64,000 nt of DNA, taken from DATGZX01 sp035296965 (GTDB lineage Bacteria; Planctomycetota; Planctomycetia; Gemmatales; Gemmataceae). Location: contig DATGZX010000321.1 of NCBI GenBank assembly GCA_035296965.1, positions 11,486 through 75,485 on the forward strand, given 5' to 3'. Made by a program: the position numbers and the translations under genes. Positions 27,996-36,936 of the stretch are shown one piece after another; positions within the stretch are counted from its first letter, which is position 1; each line of letters opens with the position of its first letter. The notes under the pieces were generated by a model. The model was given only the letters and a program-made list of their open reading frames with translations, had not been told where the DNA came from and made no database searches.

Positions 27996-28733
27996 ATGCA
28001 CCAGGATATTGATGTCGCTTTGCGTGGCTGGGAATTCAAGCCTGGGGTGGTCCAGGCCCGCCTCGTCCAAGCCAAGGATGGCCGACAGGTCGTCCAGATG
28101 CGGGTGGACTTGGGAATCCTGCAAATCGAGACCGCCGGCCGGCCGGACGGCCTGAGGCCCCACGGCTATGCCACTTACTTTGACTACATGAAGCAGCAAG
28201 CCCGTGTTGCCGACCGCGCCCACCAGAGCCTGGTCTTGAGCGAAGAGCAGTGCGAGGAAGCTGACCGCGAGTTCCTCCAATTCTACCACCGCAGGATTTG
28301 CTGGCTGGCGTTGCGCAACTACGTACGGGCGATCGAGGATGCCGACCATACGCTAGCTTTCATGGATTTCGTCCGCGATCACTCCCCCAGCGATGAGTAT
28401 ACTCAAGCCCATGAGCAATACCGGGGATTTGTCATCTTTCATCGCACGCAGGCCGCCGCGGCGTTCTCCGTCGAACGCGATGACCCCGAGACGGCCCTCG
28501 ATGCCATCCACGACGGATTGGACAAGCTGCGAGCCTTGTTCGCCAGCTACGATGCCGAAGAGCAGATGGAAGAAGACGGCATGGTGCAGCAGCTGCGAAA
28601 AATGGATCGTTCTTTGCGGAAACTTCACAAGATCGAATCGACTCTGCAAGAGCAATTGGAAGAAGCTGTTGCCAAGGAAGACTATGAAATAGCCGCTGAG
28701 CTGCGCGATAAGCTACGCCGTCGACAGCAGTAG
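27996..28733 (+). CDS. UvrB/UvrC-motif protein, 245 aa
   Basis: The C-terminal 35 residues form the helical UVR motif (LQEQLEEAVAKEDYEIAAELRDKLR), as found in UvrB, UvrC and McsA. The N-terminal part (residues 1-60) looks like a small beta domain with LGILQIETAGRPDG, and the middle is helical with paired aromatic/Asp residues (YFDYMKQQ, FLQFYHRRICWLALRNY). There are no nuclease motifs. It probably binds a protein partner through the UVR helix; the function is not known. Confidence 0.8.
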   Translation: MHQDIDVALRGWEFKPGVVQARLVQAKDGRQVVQMRVDLGILQIETAGRPDGLRPHGYATYFDYMKQQARVADRAHQSLVLSEEQCEEADREFLQFYHRRICWLALRNYVRAIEDADHTLAFMDFVRDHSPSDEYTQAHEQYRGFVIFHRTQAAAAFSVERDDPETALDAIHDGLDKLRALFASYDAEEQMEEDGMVQQLRKMDRSLRKLHKIESTLQEQLEEAVAKEDYEIAAELRDKLRRRQQ

Positions 28734-28937
28734 TTGCTCCCCCCCAAAGCTTCGAGTCCACTCTAGTTCCGCCTCTCCCCATTGTCTCGCATAATCAGCG
28801 TTTGCGGCGCGACCTTGACCGCTTCCGCCATCGTATTAAAATGGGAATCCGATGCAGCTTAACTGACCGCACTTGCTTTGTGGGTCCGGCGCATCGATCT
28901 TGCACCTTCGTTCCACTCTCATGCCAAGGCGGCTGCT

Positions 28938-30323
28938 ATGAAGTTTCTCAGTCAGATTGTGCTTGCGATTGTGGCGGTTGTTGTGCTGGTAGCTGGGGTT
29001 ACGTACCTGTCTCAATTCAACACCACGGGCGGAGGACCCGCCGACACGCCCAATAGCGCTCGCCCTCCTGCGGCGGAGGTCACGGAACTCGATATTCCCA
29101 TGAAGATTTTCCAGTGGGTACCGGATTTTGCCGGCCAGTTCGAAGTCGAAACCTCCGGCCACTGCGACTTTTGGTTCGAGAATAAAAAGAGCGAGCCGAT
29201 CATCTTGGGCTTGAGTTCGAAGAGCTGCAAGTGTTCCGACATTTCGGTTTGCGTGCTCAAGCCGGAGGAAACGGAACCCATGCGCCGTCTTGCTGGCGCT
29301 ACCGCCGCCGCCGAAATCGCCTCTGCGTGCCAGGGTGTGCCCGGCTTTGCGGCGATGTACAAGGACACGGACAAAATCACCGGCTGGCTTGGTGCCCATC
29401 TCGACTGGCAGCCGCTGAGCGTGAGCGAGAGCCAGGGTGTGAGGGTTGAGCCCCAGTCGGGCGGCTGGATTCGCGTCGCATTCAAGGGAGAAAAAAGCAA
29501 TAACGGCCGATTGGCGATTGGCATCTGGACATTGGCCGATTCATCTGTCCCGAGCCCGAGATTATCAACCCGGCTGGAAGTGCCCATTGCATACATGCCG
29601 GTGCTGCGGACTACCGATGCTCTCAACACGCAGGTCGCATCGGTCAGCGTTGGAGATCTTAATTACGGCGAAGAAGGGACTGTCGAGTTTCAGTGCTGGT
29701 CCTCCAGCCGTGCCAGCTTCTCGCTTAAAGCAAGCGAATCGAGAAATGATCCTTGCTTTGAATGCACGTGCACTCCGATGACATATGACGAGTGTTTGAA
29801 GCTTTCGGAAAAGGTCAAGGCGCGAGTCTTGTCGGGATATAACGTAAAGGTGACCGTGCACGAGCATGTGGCCAGCGGATCGCAGCTGGACCTCGGTATT
29901 TTTTCACGCGGAGTGACGCTCACAAGCGATGCTGATATCGAAGCGGTCAGCATGAATGTGCGCGGCAGCGTGGCAGGCGACATTATTGTGGGCGCGGATG
30001 AAGACAAAGGTCGAGTCGTGCTGGGAAGCTTCTCGGCCAAGCAGGGCCAGGTAACAACGATCCGCCTGACAGGGTTGAGACCCGGCTTGGAACTGCAAAT
30101 CGACCGGATCGAGCCAGCCACCCTGGATTATGTCAAAGTAAAATCCCTGACGAAGGTGCGGACCGCTTCCACTGGGACCTCGGACTGGAACCTTTGCGTG
30201 GAAGCCGTGCCGGGATGTCCGACGGGCAAGCTACCCACACACAGCGCCATCATGTTGAAGATGCTCGGGCCCAACCCGAGGAATATCCGCATCCCGTTGG
30301 TTGGTCTGGCGTACCAACAATAA
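28938..30323 (+). CDS. Exported DUF1573-like protein, 461 aa
   Basis: AAGGCGG precedes the ATG at 28938; 20 upstream codons are rejected. A signal or anchor helix spans residues 4-24 (LSQIVLAIVAVVVLVAGVTYL). Residues about 85-125 match the DUF1573 pattern, an Asn-rich strand FWFENKKSEPI followed by LSSKSCKCSDI, and a second Ig-like half recurs near 220-300 (FECTCTPM). DUF1573 is an immunoglobulin-like fold in exported bacterial proteins. It sits 77 bases upstream of a multihaem cytochrome fusion on the same strand, so a joint envelope role is likely. Confidence 0.7.
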   Translation: MKFLSQIVLAIVAVVVLVAGVTYLSQFNTTGGGPADTPNSARPPAAEVTELDIPMKIFQWVPDFAGQFEVETSGHCDFWFENKKSEPIILGLSSKSCKCSDISVCVLKPEETEPMRRLAGATAAAEIASACQGVPGFAAMYKDTDKITGWLGAHLDWQPLSVSESQGVRVEPQSGGWIRVAFKGEKSNNGRLAIGIWTLADSSVPSPRLSTRLEVPIAYMPVLRTTDALNTQVASVSVGDLNYGEEGTVEFQCWSSSRASFSLKASESRNDPCFECTCTPMTYDECLKLSEKVKARVLSGYNVKVTVHEHVASGSQLDLGIFSRGVTLTSDADIEAVSMNVRGSVAGDIIVGADEDKGRVVLGSFSAKQGQVTTIRLTGLRPGLELQIDRIEPATLDYVKVKSLTKVRTASTGTSDWNLCVEAVPGCPTGKLPTHSAIMLKMLGPNPRNIRIPLVGLAYQQ

Positions 30324-30400
30324 GGTCGCTGTGCGGAAGATGACATGCACTGCGACGCCTCCTCCTTTTCGCTTCTGTTTCAATCGAAGGGACCCTGGAT

Positions 30401-32011
30401 ATGGTAAAGGATGACCAAAAAAGTGCAGGGCTGACTGCTCAGCGCGCTCCGGCTGTAGCGTCCCGCAGTTCCTCGTTCAGACTGACGGCCCTGGTCTTGA
30501 CAGTCGTCAGCCTTGCCACTGCCACAGGTTTCTGGGCCGCTTCTTGGCGGCACAAGCCCGATCCGGTTCCGCAAGGCAGGACGGTGCGCGGCTACCGTGA
30601 CTGGCCCAAACCCGACGTCGCCATCGTACTTTCCGGCGAACTGCATGGCTATTTGCAACCGTGCGGCTGCTCAGAGCCGCAAAAGGGCGGCCTGGCGCGA
30701 CGCTACAACCTTATCCAGTCCCTGATCAAGGACCGTGGCTGGCCGGTTGTCGCAGCCGATCTGGGAGATTTAGCTCAGGCCAACGGGCCTCAGGCTTTGC
30801 TCAAGTACCGCTACGCAATGGAAGGCTTGCAGAAGCTGCGTTACACCGCTATCGGGGTCGGCACGAATGAGACCACCTTGCCTCTCCTTAGCGCATTAGG
30901 CGAATTCGCCCTGAACAATCCAACACCACGCGTGCTCGCCGCCAATCTCCACAACATGGAGAAGGACTATCCCGGTATGGTGAAGTCCATCGAGACTTCG
31001 GCAGGCGAGAATGGCGTCCCTAGAGTCACCTTTGTCAGCGTGATCGGCCCCAGCGTAGCCAAGCAGATGCAAGAAAACGATCACAGCCTTCAGTTTGATC
31101 CAGTGGAAAAAACTCTTGAGGCACTCCTTCCGGAGATCCAGAAAACGAAAGCCGAAGTGCGCGTGCTGCTTTACGAGGGCTCTGAGGAGGAGGCCAAAGC
31201 TTACGTCGTGGCGGCGCAAAACAGTCCGCAAAAACTACCAGAATTTCAGATTGTTGTTTGGCTAAGCGGCGACCAAGAACCGTCGATGAAGCCGGAGCAA
31301 ATCGGAGATTCACTCCTACTCAGCGTCGGCCACAAAGGGCAGTATGTCGGCATCGTCGGTTACTACGGGCAAGGCTCTCCCTTTCGATACGACCTCGTCG
31401 CTCTCAATCCGGAGTTCGAGACACCCGAGGGTCACGATCAGGATAACCCACTTCATGCGCTCATGCAGAAGTACGCGCAAGAGGTGCGCGACGAGAACTA
31501 CTTGGCAAAATACCCTCATAACGCCAAGCACCCCGTGCAGATCGCCTTTCCAGCGTCCACCTACGTAGGATCGGAGAAATGCAAGAAGTGCCATGACTTC
31601 GCTTACGACGTTTGGAAGAACTCCGCGCATTTCCACGCCTTCGAAGCGCTGACCGTGAAGGCGAAACGGCCGACGCTTCGACAGTTCGACGGCGAATGTG
31701 TGCGTTGCCACGTGACCGGCTTCGGCCTGGAAGGTGGCTTTGTGAGCGAAGAGAAAACACCTTTGCTGAAAAACGTGGGCTGCGAGAGCTGCCATGGGCC
31801 GGCCAGCTTACACGTCAAGAATCCCAACGACGAGAAGATCCGCGCCGCTATCAATCCTCTCAAAGCCAAGAAAGGCGAAGATCCCATAAGGGTGGCAAAT
31901 CGCATCGATTACGCATGTCAAACTTGCCATGACCTTGACAATAGCGTCCATTTCAAATTTGAAGAGTACTGGGAAAAGAAGAACATTGTCCACAACACGC
32001 CAAAAGAATAG
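30401..32011 (+). CDS. Metallophosphatase-like / tetrahaem cytochrome c fusion, 536 aa
   Basis: One membrane segment lies at about residues 27-46, so the rest is outside the cytoplasm. Residues 70-340 resemble the UshA/5'-nucleotidase metallophosphatase fold (VAIVLSGELHGYLQPCGC, VVAADLGDLAQ, IGVGTNETTL, VLAANLHN), though some metal ligands appear replaced. Residues 385-536 are a cytochrome c554-type module with four haem sites: CKKCH 394, CVRCH 433, CESCH 461, CQTCH 506. The fusion with the DUF1573-like neighbour suggests an envelope electron-transfer role; the substrate is unknown. Confidence 0.85.
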   Translation: MVKDDQKSAGLTAQRAPAVASRSSSFRLTALVLTVVSLATATGFWAASWRHKPDPVPQGRTVRGYRDWPKPDVAIVLSGELHGYLQPCGCSEPQKGGLARRYNLIQSLIKDRGWPVVAADLGDLAQANGPQALLKYRYAMEGLQKLRYTAIGVGTNETTLPLLSALGEFALNNPTPRVLAANLHNMEKDYPGMVKSIETSAGENGVPRVTFVSVIGPSVAKQMQENDHSLQFDPVEKTLEALLPEIQKTKAEVRVLLYEGSEEEAKAYVVAAQNSPQKLPEFQIVVWLSGDQEPSMKPEQIGDSLLLSVGHKGQYVGIVGYYGQGSPFRYDLVALNPEFETPEGHDQDNPLHALMQKYAQEVRDENYLAKYPHNAKHPVQIAFPASTYVGSEKCKKCHDFAYDVWKNSAHFHAFEALTVKAKRPTLRQFDGECVRCHVTGFGLEGGFVSEEKTPLLKNVGCESCHGPASLHVKNPNDEKIRAAINPLKAKKGEDPIRVANRIDYACQTCHDLDNSVHFKFEEYWEKKNIVHNTPKE

Positions 32012-32020
32012 GATCTTCGA

Positions 32021-32054
32021 GGCCTGGGAGCCGGGCGCTCGCGCCCGTCAGGCC
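32021..32054. terminator. Hairpin at the junction of converging genes
   Basis: The outer stem GGCCTG/CAGGCC encloses an inner stem GGGCG-CTCG-CGCCC at 32033-32046. It lies ten bases after the cytochrome stop and overlaps the 3' end of the converging HTH gene. There is no T-run, so termination is inferred from position. Confidence 0.55.
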
Positions 32055-32284
32055 GGCCCGTGACCGTAAATGTGCTGAATAGGCGTCTTGTGGCCCCAGG
32101 AGATCTGATCCCGGCTCAAACCGAAGACGCCGGCCACCTGATCGCGCTCCGCAGGGCTTGGCGTCCATCTGCCCAATACGATCGCTAAAACTCGCTGCTC
32201 ATCCAGCCCTGCCTTCTCCGCAAGCTGTCGATAATCGATCTGGCTCTGAGCGCACAAATCATCAACGGATCGGAGCGTTTCCAT
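32048..32284 (-). CDS. XRE-like helix-turn-helix protein, 78 aa
   Basis: GGGAGAAG lies upstream of the ATG at 32284. The sequence fits an XRE-type HTH: QIDYRQLAEKAGLDEQRVLAIVLGRWTPSPAERDQVAGVFGL. The C-terminal IQHIYGHGPA tail is unusual and hydrophobic. It could be a small DNA-binding regulator; no partner or operator is evident. Confidence 0.75.
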   Translation of the reverse strand: METLRSVDDLCAQSQIDYRQLAEKAGLDEQRVLAIVLGRWTPSPAERDQVAGVFGLSRDQISWGHKTPIQHIYGHGPA

Positions 32285-32781
32285 CGCCGCTTCTCCCTAG
32301 GGGTTTGGCCAAAAGAACATAGCTGATTTTAGCTCGTCCGCGTGTCAATCGGCCAGCCAAGAAAAAGAAACAGCCTCGCGCTTCGATGCAATTCTGTTCG
32401 CTGAAGTGATGCGATCGCAAATGTCCGAGGGGGGAGCGATAGAAAGGGCAGCGTCCATGCACTGGGTGTAAAAAGGAACAGCCCGGCGACCGTCGCCGGG
32501 CGTTCCTCTATTGGGGAAGAGTTGGTGCCTGTGTAAATGCCGCCGGACTCGGATCTGGCGATCCCACCATTCCGTCGGCGAGCTGACTCCGAGGCAGGGA
32601 CTGTACCGCGACACGTGCAGTATCGCTCACCCATACGGCCGAGCCCCGCAGCTTTGATTGTTGTCCGCTGCACTCCGCTCTATTCAACAATCTGAACGCG
32701 GGAGCCGAAGCAGCTTGCGCACTCTTTTAAAATAAAATTTCTGGCCCAGATGGGGCCTGGGCGGCAGCATGGTTCTGCCGC
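32285..32781. other. Intergenic region with one strong hairpin
   Basis: About 500 bases between two minus-strand genes. A hairpin at 32474-32508 has the stem GCCCGGCGAC with its complement around one base, flanked by AGGAAC/GTTCCT; it could terminate the CBS gene's transcript, which ends upstream at 32782. The remainder, with an AT-rich patch near 32715-32740, holds no supportable gene. Confidence 0.5.
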
Positions 32782-33219
32782 TCAGACCCGGCCATAAAGG
32801 TACTCATGCAGGAGGTGGATAGTCTGCTCCTGGCTGGAGGCCTGGAAAGCATTCAAATCGCCGATCGAAACAAGTCCCAGGAGGCCGCCTGTTTCGTCCA
32901 CTACCGGTAAATGGCGAATACGCCGGTCTTTCATGGCCACACGGGCCTCCTCGACAGTGGTGTCGGGCCGGCAGCAGGCCACTTCCTCACTCATCACGGC
33001 CGAGACCGGCGTAGTGGCCGGATCACGTCGCTCGCCAACGACGCGACGCAACACATCACGCTCACTAAACATGCCGGCAATCTGACCGCCTTCCAGAACG
33101 ACGAGCGCGCCGACCCGGCCTTCGTTCATGATGAGGGCCGCCTCCAGAACCGTCGCGTCCTTACTGACTGTGAGCACCTGAGATCCCTTCTTCGCCAAGA
33201 TTTCTTGCACGGCGGCCAT
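32782..33219 (-). CDS. Two-CBS-domain protein, 145 aa
   Basis: Two CBS motifs fill the protein: residues about 8-65 (TVLEAALIMNEGRVGALVVLEGGQIAGMFSERDVLRRV) and 75-135 (TVEEARVAMKDRRIRHLPVVDETGGLLGLVSIGDL). CBS pairs bind adenosine nucleotides and usually regulate a partner. AAAAGGAGCGA precedes the ATG. It stands alone; no linked enzyme or channel is seen. Confidence 0.9.
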   Translation of the reverse strand: MAAVQEILAKKGSQVLTVSKDATVLEAALIMNEGRVGALVVLEGGQIAGMFSERDVLRRVVGERRDPATTPVSAVMSEEVACCRPDTTVEEARVAMKDRRIRHLPVVDETGGLLGLVSIGDLNAFQASSQEQTIHLLHEYLYGRV

Positions 33220-33384
33220 TGGGGGTCGCTCCTTTTCGCAATCAGGATGTGAGAGAGCAACGCGCCGACTGTACTCAGTCTATCGCCTGCTTGCTCCAGG
33301 CAGCAATGGTTTCCCGGGCAAGCTTTTGTTTCCCTTCCTCTACAATTCACTCCGTCAACCCTTCAAAATCTGCGAAACTCGAAC

Positions 33385-34329
33385 TTAGCCTTGTTGAATG
33401 TAGGCGTCGAACACCTGGCGTGCGCGCGCTACATCCGTGCGTAGCTGCTCCACAAGCTGGTCCACGCCTGCAAAGGGCCGGGTGCCACGAAGGCGTTCCA
33501 GGAAATCCACCTCCAAGATTTGGCCGGCTAGCTCGCCTTCGAAGTCGAGGATATGGACCTCCAGCTTGCGCGACTTTTCGCCAAATGTCGGGTTTGCACC
33601 AATGTTCGCAGCGCCCGGCCGGAAAACCCCGCCGTGACGAACGCGCACGGCATAGACCCCGTCTCCGGGGACCAGCGTCTCCAGGGCTTCCATGTTGGCC
33701 GTCGGGAAGCCGATGGTCCGACCACGGCGTTGTCCCGTGCCAACCGTGCCGCGCAGTCGATAGGGCCTATCGAGCAACTCCAGAGCCTCCTGCACGGCTC
33801 CGCGCAGCAAGGCATCGCGCACCCGGCTACTGGAAATAGGCTTGTTGTCGATCAGGACCGGGGGAACGATGACAAGGCCTAATCCGGCCTCCCGGCATAG
33901 AGGACGCAATGTTTCGACACTGCCCTCGCGGTTTCGGCCGAAGCCGAAATTGGGCCCTTCGACCAGCGCGCGTGCCGCCAGGCGGTCGCGGATCACTTGG
34001 TGAAAAAACTCTTGGGCGCTCAAATGGAGGAGGGCAGACGTCGTGTGCAACAGGAGTACATGCTCGGCACCCGCCGACTGCATCAGCTCGGCCCGGTCTC
34101 GAACTGTCGTCAGCATTGGTTGGAACTGCTGCGGACGCAGGATTTGGAGTGGATGTGGGTCGAAGGTCAGCGCAATCGCGGGACCATCAAGAGCATGAGC
34201 CTGCCTGCGCGCCTCCTTTAAGAGTGCCGCATGGCCGCGGTGCACGCCGTCGAAATTCCCGATGGTCAACGCCCCTTTGAGGCACTCCTTGGGCGGTGCT
34301 TGGTTCCATTCGAGAGTGGTAATTGACAT
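33385..34329 (-). CDS. ribF: Bifunctional riboflavin kinase / FAD synthetase
   Basis: RibF makes FMN and then FAD from riboflavin and ATP. The N-terminal adenylyltransferase domain has ALTIGNFDGVHRGHAALL, LTFDPHP, VEGPNFGFGRNREG and ISSSRVRDALLRG. The C-terminal kinase domain has GTVGTGQRRGRTIGFPTANM, DGVYAVRVRHGG, GANPTFG and EVHILDFEGELAGQ. The length of 314 aa is normal. It is relevant to the several flavoproteins in the window (PyrK, the molybdenum hydroxylase FAD subunit), although not in an operon with them. Confidence 0.95.
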   Translation of the reverse strand: MSITTLEWNQAPPKECLKGALTIGNFDGVHRGHAALLKEARRQAHALDGPAIALTFDPHPLQILRPQQFQPMLTTVRDRAELMQSAGAEHVLLLHTTSALLHLSAQEFFHQVIRDRLAARALVEGPNFGFGRNREGSVETLRPLCREAGLGLVIVPPVLIDNKPISSSRVRDALLRGAVQEALELLDRPYRLRGTVGTGQRRGRTIGFPTANMEALETLVPGDGVYAVRVRHGGVFRPGAANIGANPTFGEKSRKLEVHILDFEGELAGQILEVDFLERLRGTRPFAGVDQLVEQLRTDVARARQVFDAYIQQG

Positions 34330-34387
34330 CGCCGCCAGATTGCCTCCGCTGTCCTTTCAAGCCGGGCTAGATAAGAAATCACTCTCT

Positions 34388-34451
34388 TGAACAGGAGGAA
34401 ACAGAGGAAACCGAGAACCACCCCTCTGTTACCGCCGTTTCCTCCTGTTCA
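34388..34451. repeat. Inverted repeat between two minus-strand genes
   Basis: Perfect 15-base arms (TGAACAGGAGGAAAC with its complement) at 34388-34402 and 34437-34451, with a weaker inner pair ACAGAGG/CCTCTGT. It lies between the 734-aa protein gene and ribF, and may be a terminator or a dispersed palindrome. Confidence 0.7.
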
Positions 34452-34512
34452 GCTCTTCGGCAGCCCGCGAGGAGCCTCTCGGCCTCGGTAATCGACGGAA
34501 AGCCGGGTGTGC

Positions 34513-36717
34513 TCAGAGATCACGGACGATAGTCTCGCTGTGCGTGACAAGTGCGTCGCCTTCGATATAGATCGCACTCGTTGACGTGCGGAAAACCTTC
34601 AGTACTTCGAGCGCGGTCGGGATTTGATCGAGCATCCCAAGCCAGGGAGGTTTCGCTCCCTGTTCGTCGCCTTCCCCGCCGGCCTGCTTCTGCACCGGCG
34701 TAAGTCTAATCCCGAATTGCACCCAGGAAACCAGCACGTCGATAATCCCCTCGCAACGAATGTAAGCAGCGCCAACTAAAGCCCTATTTGGATCCGCCAG
34801 TGGGCCCCCATCGATCTTAAGCGGATTTTTCTCCAGTAGGCGCTCGGTGTGCTCTCGGGAGATGCTGAGCGCCGCAATCCGCTCGGAAAGCCCGGCGTTG
34901 GGAAGAATCTGTTTGTCCAGTCCGAGGTGCTCCGGAATGGGGTAGGAATACAGGGTCCCGGATTTCAGCTCGCTCGTCTTGGGCGGAGGGATTTCAGCTT
35001 CCGGGAACTCCGGATTCAGCTCGCGGATCTTGACCAGCAGCTCATTGAGGATCGACCTGTATTCAGTAGATGCCCGGCGCAGAAGGGCTGCGTCGCTCAC
35101 ACCGAATACAAGCGCCGGCTCCAGCATGGGGAGCGGCTTTTCCGCAGCCGGCATCGCCGCGAACCACTGTTTGCTCTTGAGCCGCCCGTCGAGCACAAAG
35201 GCACATTGGCCGTCAGCCAAAGCAGGCAACAACAGGGTGCGCGTAACCTTATCCAATCGTTCACATATTGGATGAACGACTTTAATTATCTGCTCGTACT
35301 TGTCTTTCTGGTCCCCGTCGAGCCTCGGCACGAGGATTTCATCCACATGATGGTCGGCGATTTTGACCCACTTGGCGACCATTTGATATTTTTCAAGCAG
35401 GCCCACGGCCCTGCCAACTATCGCTACAAGCGGTGAGCCGCCCAGGTGATTCATGAGCGTAAGGGGCTTTGAGCCGACATCCTTGGCTTGTTTCGTAAAG
35501 TCGTAAGCGAAGCCTTCCATCCCGCGGCCGTTTAGAAATGAAAAGGCCACGAGTGCGCCGGGCACTGGAAGCAGGCTCTTAATGTCCTTGGCAAGGTTGG
35601 ACATGTCTTTGCCCAGAGCATCTTTCTCCTCAGCAGTCAGATCGGACTCTTTCAGAAATTCCTTGGCGAGTTCGACCAGCCCGTCGATGTCCTTCGGCGA
35701 TGTGCCAAATTTGGTACGCAGTCCTTTGCTGACGTAGCTGATCCCCGTCAGGCGTTTGTCGGCATGTGCGGCAAGCGGCTTCAATTCCGGACGATCGACC
35801 AATCGTTGGCTGGGCGCATTTGCGGGCAGTACGTCGCCGGTCTCTCCCACGGTAAACAGCAGATAGTCGCCACGTATGGCAAGACCGATGGTGACCTTAA
35901 GCTTCTTGAGTTTTTTCTGCAGATTGTCGAACTGGCCTCCTTTTTCTTCATAATCTTTGAACGGAATCCGGTCCCAAGGCACCATCGAGCCATCCAGGGC
36001 AAGCGTTAGCTGATCCCCGCCTGCGGATTTCTGCCGCTTGACGCGCCCCTTCAAAAGAGGGATTTGCTCTGCCACTCCATTCAGCAGGTCCTCGAGGCGC
36101 TTGAGCTGCACTTCCGCGGCTGCTTTATTGCTAAGCTTGAATCCAATCAGGAAATCCGGAGCCTTGATGGAATCCGTGTGTTCGGACAAGACTTGAAGAA
36201 TGATCGCGACTCGCAAGTGTTCAGGGTCCATCCCGTGCTGCTGCCCGCTCAACAGGGCGAAGGCAGGGCCAGGGCCATAGCGGACGGCGCCTGAAACTTG
36301 CCCGAGCAGCTCGGCAAAATTGTCGCAACTCGCTCCGCCGTAGAAGAAGACTTCCTCGGAAACCATGTCCCCTAGCAGCTTGATCAACTGCTGGTTTTCC
36401 GGCTGCTGCAAGAGTTGCAGAGCAACTGCCGCCTGCGGTGGAAGTTGATTGAGTTGTGCGCGTGCCATCTGCCAGGCTGGCAGCGAAGTGAGCTTGGCCC
36501 ACGCCCGGCTACGAGAGACGGCCTCGATCTGCTCCCGGTTGCGGAGCATCGAGGAATAGAAGGCGGCATCCGCAGGGATTTGCTTCAATGAGCCGTTTAC
36601 CTGCTCGAGATCCGCAGCCTGGGCTGGCGCTCCGAGCAAAAACGCCGCCGCGCAGCAGACCACCAGAGCCGTCTGCGAAACCCGGAGCCGAATCGACCGA
36701 GAACTTATCGTGAACAT
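34513..36717 (-). CDS. Exported protein of unknown function, 734 aa
   Basis: GGGGAG precedes the ATG at 36717. A signal peptide ends near AAAFLLGAPAQAA (cleavage about residue 34). The mature protein starts IPADAAFYSSMLRNREQ, a phrase common to planctomycete proteins resembling DUF3352 (IPADAAFY), and has alternating helical and strand sections with no enzyme motif. Several Lys/Glu-rich helices (KKLKKLKVT, LTAEEKDALGKDMSNLAKDI) suggest surface exposure. Probably periplasmic; the role is not known. Confidence 0.75.
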   Translation of the reverse strand: MFTISSRSIRLRVSQTALVVCCAAAFLLGAPAQAADLEQVNGSLKQIPADAAFYSSMLRNREQIEAVSRSRAWAKLTSLPAWQMARAQLNQLPPQAAVALQLLQQPENQQLIKLLGDMVSEEVFFYGGASCDNFAELLGQVSGAVRYGPGPAFALLSGQQHGMDPEHLRVAIILQVLSEHTDSIKAPDFLIGFKLSNKAAAEVQLKRLEDLLNGVAEQIPLLKGRVKRQKSAGGDQLTLALDGSMVPWDRIPFKDYEEKGGQFDNLQKKLKKLKVTIGLAIRGDYLLFTVGETGDVLPANAPSQRLVDRPELKPLAAHADKRLTGISYVSKGLRTKFGTSPKDIDGLVELAKEFLKESDLTAEEKDALGKDMSNLAKDIKSLLPVPGALVAFSFLNGRGMEGFAYDFTKQAKDVGSKPLTLMNHLGGSPLVAIVGRAVGLLEKYQMVAKWVKIADHHVDEILVPRLDGDQKDKYEQIIKVVHPICERLDKVTRTLLLPALADGQCAFVLDGRLKSKQWFAAMPAAEKPLPMLEPALVFGVSDAALLRRASTEYRSILNELLVKIRELNPEFPEAEIPPPKTSELKSGTLYSYPIPEHLGLDKQILPNAGLSERIAALSISREHTERLLEKNPLKIDGGPLADPNRALVGAAYIRCEGIIDVLVSWVQFGIRLTPVQKQAGGEGDEQGAKPPWLGMLDQIPTALEVLKVFRTSTSAIYIEGDALVTHSETIVRDL

Positions 36718-36936
36718 CGTTGTGTCTCCCCGCTACGAGATATGTCGCCCGCTGGCCGCACAAATCACTCGTCGCACTATTCTACATGCAATAATTCCCG
36801 AAACAATTGTTAATCAGCTGGACAGGATGGGTTGCCAAGGGAGCCGCAAAGGATTAAAGTGAGCGTCGCTTTTGGCCCATACCGCAGGGCGTTGGGCACG
36901 CGCTGCACTCCGGGCTGCCGCCGGGCCAGGGTGTAG

